From assembly GCA_021846045.1 (NCBI GenBank), contig JAJZCM010000006.1, positions 1 through 54,119 of the forward strand: DNA of 54,119 nt. The letters are read 5' to 3'. Source of the DNA: a bacterium (lineage in GTDB: Bacteria > Elusimicrobiota > Elusimicrobia > UBA1565 > UBA9628). The notes beneath the pieces are model-generated. The model was not told the origin of the DNA. It did not search any database and saw nothing but the letters and a program-made list of their open reading frames with translations. Each line of letters opens with the position of its first letter. The stretch's first letter is position 1. Made by a program: the position numbers and the translations under genes. Of this stretch, positions 25,504 to 32,974 are shown piece after piece.

Positions 25504-26574
25504 ATGCGGGAAAAAATTTTCCTTAAATGGATCGAAATAGATTTAAAGGCCGTTCGTTCCAACATTGACTGGGTTATGTCTAAGGCGGGACATGAGACCA
25601 AGGTCATGGCGGTTTTAAAAGCCGACGCTTACGGACATGGGCTTATTCCCGTCGCTCGTGAAGTCATCAAAGCCGGCGTTCCTTTCCTAGGAGTTTTGAC
25701 TACCCAAGAAGCCCAAGATATTCGAAGCGCGGGAATTACCCATCCCCTTTGTTTGATGGCGCCGATTTTGCCCGCGATGGCGGAGGAAGTCGTTAAACTT
25801 AAAGCTTCCGTTACAGTCGATCATTTGGATCAGCTTCGCGCGCTAAACTCGAAAGCCTCCTCCGCCAATCCTGTCGCCGTTCACGTGGATTTAGATTTCG
25901 GGCTTGGGCGTTGGGGAATTCCTCCAAGGAGCCTAGGTTCATTCATCGAAAATCTTAAGCGCTTCAAAAAAATCAAGCTTCAGGGATTGTCCGCCCATAT
26001 CGATTATATCCCCGGTAAAAATGCGGTCGAGGCGGAAGAAAAATTGCGTGATTTCTACCATATCGCGGAACGCTTAAAAAGAACATATCCCAGTTTGATT
26101 TGTCACGCGGCCAACAGTTCCGTTTTTCTTGATTTCCCTCATTGGCGAATGGACCTTGCGCGAATTGGGAATTTAATTTATGGAATCAACGCGGCGCAAT
26201 CTCGATATTTCCCGCTTAAAAATCCGTGGCATTTTAAGGCGCGGATTATTCATCTCCGTTCAATTTCAGCGGGAGAATCGGTTGGATACGCCAGCGCCTA
26301 TGTTTCTCCGAGAAAAATGAAGGCGGCGACTTTATTGGCGGGCTATTCCGACGGAATTACGATGGAACCCGCCCAACGCCTGATTCGTTTGGGTTCCGGA
26401 TTCGAGTATTGGGGCATGATGGGGAAAATCAAAACGCCTTTTATCGGTGGATGCGGAATTTCCCACCTGTTGGTGGACGTAAGCCGGGCGCCCCGCGCTA
26501 AAATTGGAGATGTCATCACCCTTCCTGTTCGCCGCACCGCCGCTCATTGCCAGATTCCGCGCGTTTACGTGTAG
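25504..26574 (+). CDS. alr: Alanine racemase
   Basis: Alr interconverts L- and D-alanine for peptidoglycan. The 356-residue PLP enzyme has the Schiff-base lysine K39 in VLKADAYGHG, DLDFGLGRWG in the barrel, HAANSSVFLDFPHW, and the second catalytic Tyr in the SVGYASAYVS region of the C-terminal beta domain. I chose the ATG at 25504 because upstream codons overlap hemC and are not family sequence. Confidence 0.95.
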   Translation: MREKIFLKWIEIDLKAVRSNIDWVMSKAGHETKVMAVLKADAYGHGLIPVAREVIKAGVPFLGVLTTQEAQDIRSAGITHPLCLMAPILPAMAEEVVKLKASVTVDHLDQLRALNSKASSANPVAVHVDLDFGLGRWGIPPRSLGSFIENLKRFKKIKLQGLSAHIDYIPGKNAVEAEEKLRDFYHIAERLKRTYPSLICHAANSSVFLDFPHWRMDLARIGNLIYGINAAQSRYFPLKNPWHFKARIIHLRSISAGESVGYASAYVSPRKMKAATLLAGYSDGITMEPAQRLIRLGSGFEYWGMMGKIKTPFIGGCGISHLLVDVSRAPRAKIGDVITLPVRRTAAHCQIPRVYV

Positions 26575-26586
26575 CGCGCGCCCACA

Positions 26587-26625
26587 CTAGGTCTTTTGCC
26601 GGAAAGGGTCTAGGTCCTTTGGCCC
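26587..26625 (+). promoter_or_regulatory. 39-bp conserved upstream element, copy 2
   Basis: Runs from CTAGGTCTTTTGCCGG to CCTTTGGCCC and matches 18327-18365 at 30 of 39 positions. It lies between alr and the MFS gene, with GATACAAT (a possible -10) about 20 nt further on. Confidence 0.5.
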
Positions 26626-26708
26626 TTGGGTTTCCCGAGATTGTTGGATACAATGATAAGGTTGGATAATACGGCGCGAGGGAAAGCGCTTAAACAAGGA
26701 GAATTCCC

Positions 26709-28625
26709 ATCAAAAAAATAACCGCCTGGGCGCTGACGGCTATCCTCATTGTTTTCTCTCCCGGTTTATCCTCCTATCAGGCTTTCGCCGCGGAATTTTC
26801 CGAGAAATCTCCCGAGATATCTTCCCTTCAAATTCCGAATGTTTCCGCGTCCATTCCTGACGCGGAGGAAAATCTTCCCAATGCCGTGGTTGAAGCCCTT
26901 GGGACGACCCAAAAAGATGAACAGGTCTTGCCGCTCGCGCGGGAAACGGATGTTTTAGAACCGCAATCTTCCTTAGAAAAAGCGCGCACCCAGCCAAAAA
27001 CCGCGCCCACGAGCTCATCAAAATTGGAGCAAACTTTATCTCATGGCCGGCGGATTTATGCGCGAATCAGCGACAATGTTTTCGGTAAATCACGGGGTTC
27101 GCCGAAGCATAAGGAAATCAGAAGAAAGATTGCAATCGGCGCCCTCAATCGCCTCTTTGACCAAGAGGAAAAAACTGAAGATTTGGGCGTTCTTAAAACC
27201 GTTTCCAACTCTTCGGCTCAAACCCTGGCGCACGTTTCCGCGCTTCCCAAGAGCGGCGCTCCAAATGCCGAAGTTGAGATTCCTCCGCATTCCTTGCTCG
27301 CGAAGGGACAGCGTGCGCGGGCGTCTATAGGAAATATTTTAGGCACGCGCACTAATGACTCGGGCAATTTTTCTCCACGCAAGAAATTCGAATGGCTTGA
27401 TCATATTAAGGAGCTTCCTTCCCAATTTTTATGGAAATATGTTCCCGGTTGGTCTATCGCCGCGATGGGAGGGGAAATGCAGGCGGTGGCTTTGCCGGTT
27501 TTCACCGCGCAAGTTTTTGGCCTTTCCCAAGCCATTATCGCTGCTGGCGTTAATTTAATTGCCCGTATTCCCGGCGCTTGGATGGGCGCTTTTTTTGTCG
27601 GCCACTTTAGCCCCAAGACGATTAATAACGTCGCTTTGTTGGTTTCCGCTTTAAGCGGGGGACTTGTTCCCGTTGCGCTTTTTTTCCATTTGCCGCACGC
27701 CGCTCTTTTTTCAACTTTCCTTTTGGGCGCGGTCCTCTCAGGATTGGTCTACGGCGCAACGCGAGGCGTGACTGAGAATTTGATTCCGCCTCTTCTGATT
27801 TCAGACCGAACTCAACGGGAATTCGGCCTTAATTACGCCTATCAATGGGTGGAACTCAATTCCATTTTGATGGCGATGATTTCAGTTCCGCTTCTCCATG
27901 TCTTTGGCGGAAGCGTGATGATGGGAATTTCAAGCTCGTTTTTCCTGATTGCGGCTTTATTTTACGCTTCTTTAAAGCTCCATCAACCGGCGCTTTCCAC
28001 AAAGCGCGACGCGGACGCTCGGACACTAGCGGCTCTTGAGAAAAAAGCGCAAGAAGATTTGTCTTGGCGAAGTTACGTTCCGTTTGTCTTTTTTAGGTTC
28101 ATTCATTTTTCCCTCTATGCGGTCTTTGCCGCCGCGATTTCTATGGGAATCTTGCATGATGACAAGATGACCGGAAATATTATTGGGGCTTATGACTTTG
28201 GAAGCTGGGTTTTCGGGTTTTTGGCGACTGCGGCTCTTTTGCCTAAAAAAGGCGAGCGGCCTTGGACGTTGGCCGGAATCAGTGCGGCCCTGGCGTTTTT
28301 GTGGGCGAGTTCTCTCATTCCTATTCCTGCCTTGTCGATGGTTCTCGCGGGCGTCATGGGGGGAATGATCATGATTAACTCCAATAAGTGGATGAGTCTC
28401 TACCAAGAGAAGCTTCCGCAATCAAAATTGAAGAATCTTTCTAAGTGGATGATGACGGCCAGCATTTTGGGGACCTTGCCTATTTTTGTCGCGGCCGGTC
28501 TCAGCCGAGTTTTTCCAGCCTGGGCGGCTGTTCTGACCATGCCCCATATCATTCTTGGCGCCAATATCTTGGCGACGGTTCTTGGCCTTGCGACGGTCTT
28601 CACCCTAAAGAAAGCGAAGAAATAA
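26709..28625 (+). CDS. MFS transporter with exported N-terminal extension; apparent ATC start
   Basis: The frame continues upstream of the first usual start (GTG at 26886) to an in-frame TAA at 26691-26693. Translation from ATC at 26709 gives a good signal peptide: KKITAWALTAILIVFS, then SYQAFAAEF. An AAGGAG sits at 26696-26701, 7 nt before the ATC. I therefore propose ATC as initiator, giving 638 residues. A Ser/Pro/Lys-rich linker of about 200 residues follows. About 10-12 membrane helices of the major facilitator fold then run from about 235 on (WSIAAMGGEMQAVALPVF, LVSALSGGLVPVALFF and others). Residues about 193-215 (SLLAKGQRARASIGNILGTR) are family B copy 3. Substrate unknown. Confidence 0.75.
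   Translation: MKKITAWALTAILIVFSPGLSSYQAFAAEFSEKSPEISSLQIPNVSASIPDAEENLPNAVVEALGTTQKDEQVLPLARETDVLEPQSSLEKARTQPKTAPTSSSKLEQTLSHGRRIYARISDNVFGKSRGSPKHKEIRRKIAIGALNRLFDQEEKTEDLGVLKTVSNSSAQTLAHVSALPKSGAPNAEVEIPPHSLLAKGQRARASIGNILGTRTNDSGNFSPRKKFEWLDHIKELPSQFLWKYVPGWSIAAMGGEMQAVALPVFTAQVFGLSQAIIAAGVNLIARIPGAWMGAFFVGHFSPKTINNVALLVSALSGGLVPVALFFHLPHAALFSTFLLGAVLSGLVYGATRGVTENLIPPLLISDRTQREFGLNYAYQWVELNSILMAMISVPLLHVFGGSVMMGISSSFFLIAALFYASLKLHQPALSTKRDADARTLAALEKKAQEDLSWRSYVPFVFFRFIHFSLYAVFAAAISMGILHDDKMTGNIIGAYDFGSWVFGFLATAALLPKKGERPWTLAGISAALAFLWASSLIPIPALSMVLAGVMGGMIMINSNKWMSLYQEKLPQSKLKNLSKWMMTASILGTLPIFVAAGLSRVFPAWAAVLTMPHIILGANILATVLGLATVFTLKKAKK
27285..27350 (+). repeat. Palindromic element, family B, copy 3 (inside the MFS gene)
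   Basis: Begins CCGCATTCCTTGCTCGCGAA and ends TTTTAGGCACGCGC. Outer stem GCGTGCG/GCACGC as in copy 1. It is more diverged (GCGAAGGGACAGC) and is translated in the same frame as copies 2 and 4, in the linker between signal peptide and membrane domain. Confidence 0.7.
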
Positions 28626-28644
28626 ATTCTCGCGGTTACTTCAG

Positions 28645-28678
28645 GCTTCTATGACATAGGTCATAGAAGCATTTTTTT
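28645..28678 (+). terminator. Rho-independent terminator after the MFS gene
   Basis: Stem GCTTCTATGAC / GTCATAGAAGC (11 bp, loop ATAG) followed by a run of seven T. It separates the MFS gene from the cytochrome oxidase genes. Confidence 0.92.
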
Positions 28679-28727
28679 ATTTCACTTATACTACTAACAT
28701 TGTCTTGGGTTCTCCTTAAGAAAATAA

Positions 28728-29501
28728 ATGCGCCTTCTTCATATTTTTGGACTCCCGCCCGCAGCCTCAACCTATGCCGCAGACATTGATTTTGGTTTGC
28801 GGCTGCTTTTTGCCTCCATTATCTTTATCTTTTTCTCATGGAGCGTCTATTTGGCCTATTTGGTCTTTCGCTACCGAAATAAGCCGGGCTCCCGGGCGGA
28901 GTACGAGAAATCTGCCGGAATTTCCAAGGCGATGATGCCGGGCGCGATTGTCCTTGTTTTAGAAATGATTTTGATTATCGTTTGGGAAATTCCGGTATGG
29001 GGAAAAATTAAAGAAGAAATTCCTCAGGATAGCAATAAGATTGAAATCAACGTCTTGGCCCAGCAATTTGCCTGGAATATTCAATATCCCGGACCAGATG
29101 GAAAATTTGGCCGGCGTAAAAAAGAATTAGTCAACTTTTCAAATCCCATTGGTCTTGATTACAACGATCCGGCGGCCAAAGACGACGTCGTTTTGGCCAA
29201 CGAACTTCATTTGCCGTTGGGAAAAATGGCCGTGATTCATCTAATGTCGATGGACGTCATTCATGATTTTGCCGTCCCCGAATTCCGCATCAAGCAAGAC
29301 ATCGTTCCTGGAATGGATATTCCGTTGTGGATCACGCCGACTAAGGTTGGGACTTATGATTTGGCTTGCGCGCAACTCTGCGGGTTTGGACACAGCTTGA
29401 TGGTTGGGCATGTGATTGTTCAAAGTCCGGAAGATTTCGCGGCTTGGCTGAAAAGCAAGGCTCCTGTCTCGCAAACAGCGAGTTCCACCAATAACTTCTA
29501 A
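28728..29501 (+). CDS. coxB: Cytochrome c oxidase subunit II
   Basis: A 257-residue subunit with two membrane helices (about 25-47 and 72-92) and a periplasmic cupredoxin domain. CuA ligands are visible: H179 (VIHDF), C214, C218, H222 and M225 in CAQLCGFGHSLM. The usual Glu between the cysteines is Gln (CAQLC). The aromatic patch FAWNIQYPG for electron entry is present. No fused cytochrome c domain is seen. coxA follows 82 nt downstream. Confidence 0.95.
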   Translation: MRLLHIFGLPPAASTYAADIDFGLRLLFASIIFIFFSWSVYLAYLVFRYRNKPGSRAEYEKSAGISKAMMPGAIVLVLEMILIIVWEIPVWGKIKEEIPQDSNKIEINVLAQQFAWNIQYPGPDGKFGRRKKELVNFSNPIGLDYNDPAAKDDVVLANELHLPLGKMAVIHLMSMDVIHDFAVPEFRIKQDIVPGMDIPLWITPTKVGTYDLACAQLCGFGHSLMVGHVIVQSPEDFAAWLKSKAPVSQTASSTNNF

Positions 29502-29583
29502 TGCCTTTTCCGATAAATCGTAAGGGCGGCATTGTCCCGACCTTAAGGTTATTGAAGAAGGGGACTAAAAGAGGGGCGTTTCC

Positions 29584-31296
29584 ATGAGCGAACATAAGAT
29601 GAGTTTTCTAAAAAAATACGTTTTCTCAACCGATCATAAGGTAATTGCGATGCAATATATGTTCACCTCGCTCGCCGCGCTTTTGATCGGGTTTTTCTTT
29701 GTCTTGGTCATGCGCTGGGAATTGGCTTTTCCCATGCACCCAATTCCATTGTTGGGGAGATTGTTGTCGGCTCGCTTGGCTCCTAATGGAGTCATGTCGC
29801 CGCAGCTCTATAATATGTTGGGGGCCATGCATGGAACGGCGATGATATTTTTGGGAATCGCGCCCTTGGGTTTTGCCGCATTCGGAAATTACGTGCTTCC
29901 GCTTCAAGTTGGAGCTCCGGATATGGCGTTTCCGAAAATAAATATGTTTTCTTATTGGTCTTTCGTGATTGGCGCGCTGATTTTGGCCGCTTCGTTTTTT
30001 CTCCCCAGCGGTCCTCTCCAGTCCGGTTGGACGGCTTACCCGCCGCTTTCCGAAATTACGCGGGGAACGGTGTTTTGGATTCTGGCGATGGTGTTTATCA
30101 TCAACTCTTCTCTCTTGGGGGCCATTAATTTCATCGTGACCGGCCTCAATATGCGTGCGCCGGGGCTGACATTGGGCCGCCTGCCGATTTTTGTTTGGGC
30201 GCAGTTGGTCACTGCCGCGATTGTTTTGCTGGCATTTCCGCCGGTTGAAGCCGGAGCGGTTCTTCTTTTGATGGATTGCGTCGCCCATACCAGCTTTTAT
30301 TTGCCGCAGGGTCTGATGATCTTGGGCCATGCCTCGGGGGCCTCCGGCGGCGGTCAGCCGATTTTGTGGCAGCATTTATTTTGGTTTCTGGGCCACCCCG
30401 AGGTCTATGTTCTTCTTTTGCCGGCTATCGGCATCGTTGCGGAGATCATCGCCAATAATTCCAGAAAACCCCTTTACGGGTACAAGGCCATGGTGGGGTC
30501 TCTTTTGGCGATTCTTGTTTTGGCTTTCGTCGTTTGGGCTCATCACCTCTACATCAGCGGCATGAGCCCGTTTCTGTCTGACTTTTTCGCGATCACGACG
30601 CTTGCGATTTCAGTCCCTTCGGTTATTTTGCTGACTTGTTTGGTTTTTAGCTTGCAGGGAGGTTCCATTCGCTTTACGACTCCAATGCTGTTTGCGCTTT
30701 CTTTCTTGCCGCTTTTTGGAATCGGGGGATTGACGGGGATTCCTCTCGGGGTCACCGTCACTGATATTTATCTCCATGACACCTATTACGTCATTGGGCA
30801 TTTCCATTATGTGGTTGTGGCCGGAATCTTGATGGCCCTTTTCGGCGGAATTTATTTTTGGTTTCCCAAATGGTTTGGCCGCAAGATGAACGAGTCCCTG
30901 GGAAAGTGGCATTTCTGGGGAACGCTGATTGGAATTAACGGCACGTTTTTTCCGATGTTCATTCTGGGGCTTGCCGGACAATCCCGCAGATTGTGGAATC
31001 CCTTGGCTCAAGCCCATAATGTGCCCTGGCAGAAATGGCATGTCGTCAGCTCCGTTTTCTCCGGAATTTTGCTATTGGCTCAAATTCCCTTTATTTACAA
31101 TTTTTTCCATAGCTTGTTTCAAGGGGAAAAGGTTTCCGACAATCCCTGGGAGGCGACGACCCTGGATTGGGCGTGTCCGTCTCCGCCGCCGCATGGAAAT
31201 TTCTCTTCTCCCGTTTCCGTCCATCGCGGGCCTTATGAGTATTCGCCGCCTAATAATCGCGACGGTTGGGTTCCTCAAAACGCGGAAGCGGCGTAA
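29584..31296 (+). CDS. coxA: Cytochrome c oxidase subunit I
   Basis: A 570-residue heme-copper oxidase subunit with about 12 membrane helices. Low-spin heme ligand region AMHGTAMIFL. CuB site FLGHPEVYVLLLP, with the His-Tyr crosslink pair, and WAHHLYISG. Heme a3 and low-spin His in IGHFHYVV. It reduces O2 to water and pumps protons. Subunits III and IV and heme A synthase are not beside it. The C-terminal tail (CPSPPPHGNF) is typical of the family. Confidence 0.96.
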   Translation: MSEHKMSFLKKYVFSTDHKVIAMQYMFTSLAALLIGFFFVLVMRWELAFPMHPIPLLGRLLSARLAPNGVMSPQLYNMLGAMHGTAMIFLGIAPLGFAAFGNYVLPLQVGAPDMAFPKINMFSYWSFVIGALILAASFFLPSGPLQSGWTAYPPLSEITRGTVFWILAMVFIINSSLLGAINFIVTGLNMRAPGLTLGRLPIFVWAQLVTAAIVLLAFPPVEAGAVLLLMDCVAHTSFYLPQGLMILGHASGASGGGQPILWQHLFWFLGHPEVYVLLLPAIGIVAEIIANNSRKPLYGYKAMVGSLLAILVLAFVVWAHHLYISGMSPFLSDFFAITTLAISVPSVILLTCLVFSLQGGSIRFTTPMLFALSFLPLFGIGGLTGIPLGVTVTDIYLHDTYYVIGHFHYVVVAGILMALFGGIYFWFPKWFGRKMNESLGKWHFWGTLIGINGTFFPMFILGLAGQSRRLWNPLAQAHNVPWQKWHVVSSVFSGILLLAQIPFIYNFFHSLFQGEKVSDNPWEATTLDWACPSPPPHGNFSSPVSVHRGPYEYSPPNNRDGWVPQNAEAA

Positions 31297-31401
31297 GTTT
31301 AATGGCGCCAAATTCAGTCATTAAGCGCATCGCGCCTAAAAAGGGGGCAGTCTTCTTTTTCCTGTTCTTGGCATTGCGTGGGATTGTGCGATACTGATAT
31401 T

Positions 31402-31611
31402 GTGAAAAATTTCAGCGTTGTCATAGGCATCGCCATCATCATGCTCGTTTCTCCGGCATTCGCCCAAGCGCAAAATAATGAAACAACCAGCGGCGGCGGG
31501 CAAGAAGGCTACACCCTCCGAGCTGTTAGCGCCAATCTTTTGTCAACGGCTTATCCAACGCACCCGCTTATTTTTGATTTTTATACTCCCCTTCAGTGTT
31601 CCATAGCATAG
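31402..31611 (+). CDS. Small exported protein or gene remnant
   Basis: A GTG start at 31402 gives a 69-residue product with a good signal peptide (KNFSVVIGIAIIMLVSPAFAQAQ). The remainder (about 45 residues) has no recognisable fold and ends abruptly in LIFDFYTPLQCSIA. It may be the broken 5' end of an exported-protein gene like the two downstream. No good SD is seen. Confidence 0.35.
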   Translation: MKNFSVVIGIAIIMLVSPAFAQAQNNETTSGGGQEGYTLRAVSANLLSTAYPTHPLIFDFYTPLQCSIA

Positions 31612-32775
31612 ATGCGTCATTTCACTCCATTACTTGGAAGAAAACCTTCGATGGCAATAAAAACAAATCCTCTGCTGAAAAGAAAAATCCATAAAGTAAA
31701 AAGGGACAGTTCCCTTTTTACTTTTTACACTTTTTATTATTCACCGTTTCTCTTGGTCGTTTGGCGGCCGCTAAACGAGATTATCCTTCCGCGCAAACGA
31801 CGGCTAGCAGTTTTAATCGCGGTGGTATTGGGATATGCGGCGGCGCCTCCCGCGACCGCCCAGCAGTCAAATAATTTCCTGGCCGTGCCTGTCGATGCTT
31901 TAGGCGATGCGGCCGACATAATGTTGGGAAACCCGCCATTGCCGAGCATCGATGCAAAACGAGAAGGCGGGTTTAAAATTGAGCCCTATTACTATAACGG
32001 AACTCTAAATTCCGTTACAGGTACAGGGAATTCTATAGATGTCGGCGGGGGGACCGACGCCACCGGCGGTTTCCATGGCGCAGGCGGGGCGGTCAGTTAT
32101 GATACAAACATCCACGGTCGTTGGGGGCTATACGCGCTGTTGATGGGCAATGCGATGACTGGGAATTTTTCCACGGCCGAAAATTATGGGCAGGTTATGC
32201 CTTGGGCAAACGGCAATTCCGAGTTTGCAGGCGCGGCTATTACATATCGCTTTTTCGGAGAAAATCAGGGCGACTTTGTTCTTCCCGTATTCGTGGGACC
32301 TCTGGTTGAACACTACGGCATGAGCGCGAATATCCAGGATAATGGGGGTAGCTACGGCAACGGCAACTACAACGGCATCTACAACATCTCAGGCAATACG
32401 ACGCTAATGGGGTTCATGGCAGGCGTGGAAGCAGGCATCCCAATCGGGCGGGGTTGGGCTTTGAATCCATTTGCCATCTTGGTGGGCGCGGGACCGCGAA
32501 AGTTCCAACAAATTAATGTTACCGCGCAGGTGCCCGATGCCAATTCAGCGGCCATCAACAATGAACAAGTGGATTTCGCGTCCGTATTTGCCAATGCGGG
32601 CATGAATATCGTTTATCAGCCTTGGGGCCTCTCCGCAAATTTAACAAGCTCCCTTCTTGGCGATATTATTGGCAAGGCAATCCAAGCAAGGGACAATCCG
32701 CTTGCAGGATTTCGGACGACATTATTCACCGTTTCTTGGTCATTCGGTAGGCATGCCAAAACCGACAAAGATTAG
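31612..32775 (+). CDS. Exported barrel-like protein, unknown function (start uncertain)
   Basis: The open frame is 387 codons, but only the part from about 31780 on looks coding. A signal-peptide-like LPRKRRLAVLIAVVLGYAAAPPATA is followed by a glycine- and aromatic-rich mature part with barrel-like strands (TTLFTVSWSFG near the end). The first about 55 codons include an AT-rich hairpin (31693-31724) and read like leader DNA. No ATG, GTG or good TTG with SD sits directly before the signal peptide, so the true start is unresolved. The coordinates are the longest frame. No family is recognised. Confidence 0.55.
   Translation: MRHFTPLLGRKPSMAIKTNPLLKRKIHKVKRDSSLFTFYTFYYSPFLLVVWRPLNEIILPRKRRLAVLIAVVLGYAAAPPATAQQSNNFLAVPVDALGDAADIMLGNPPLPSIDAKREGGFKIEPYYYNGTLNSVTGTGNSIDVGGGTDATGGFHGAGGAVSYDTNIHGRWGLYALLMGNAMTGNFSTAENYGQVMPWANGNSEFAGAAITYRFFGENQGDFVLPVFVGPLVEHYGMSANIQDNGGSYGNGNYNGIYNISGNTTLMGFMAGVEAGIPIGRGWALNPFAILVGAGPRKFQQINVTAQVPDANSAAINNEQVDFASVFANAGMNIVYQPWGLSANLTSSLLGDIIGKAIQARDNPLAGFRTTLFTVSWSFGRHAKTDKD
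31693..31724. repeat. Perfect AT-rich inverted repeat
   Basis: AAAGTAAAAAGGGA and its exact complement flank a CAGT loop (14-bp stem). It lies in the doubtful N-terminal part of the open frame, so it is more likely a leader or repeat structure than coding. Confidence 0.8.
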
Positions 32776-32818
32776 GAAACCGGTGTCTGAACTTTAAATG
32801 AAAGAAATCGCGCGTGGT

Positions 32819-32938
32819 CTGCGTTCCTTGCTCGCAAAGCGAGAGCGTGTGATCAAGCCATATGGCGAGGAAATGCCATTTCCAGATTCCGAAGGAAAAC
32901 GGCCCGAAGCATCTCCAGGAAAGACGCTATGGTTCGGC
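32819..32938 (+). repeat. Palindromic element, family B, copy 4 (interrupted)
   Basis: Begins CTGCGTTCCTTGCTCGCAAA and ends GACGCTATGGTTCGGC. About 55 bp are inserted between the two halves, containing GGAAATGCCATTTCC (32869-32883), itself a palindrome. It looks like an element within an element. It reads LRSLLAKRER and GKTLWFG in the same frame as copy 2 and lies upstream of the signal peptide of the next gene. Confidence 0.8.
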
Positions 32939-32974
32939 TTGGAAATCCTTCTGATTTTGGGCGATATCCCAAGC

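Noticed and set aside
31302-31397. 31-codon ORF with a hydrophobic stretch right after coxA, a possible small oxidase subunit
   Set aside because: No SD, very short, no recognised motif; cannot be told from chance.
31297-31400. Terminator after coxA
   Set aside because: Short GC stretches (GCGCATCGCGCC) are present but there is no convincing stem with a T run.
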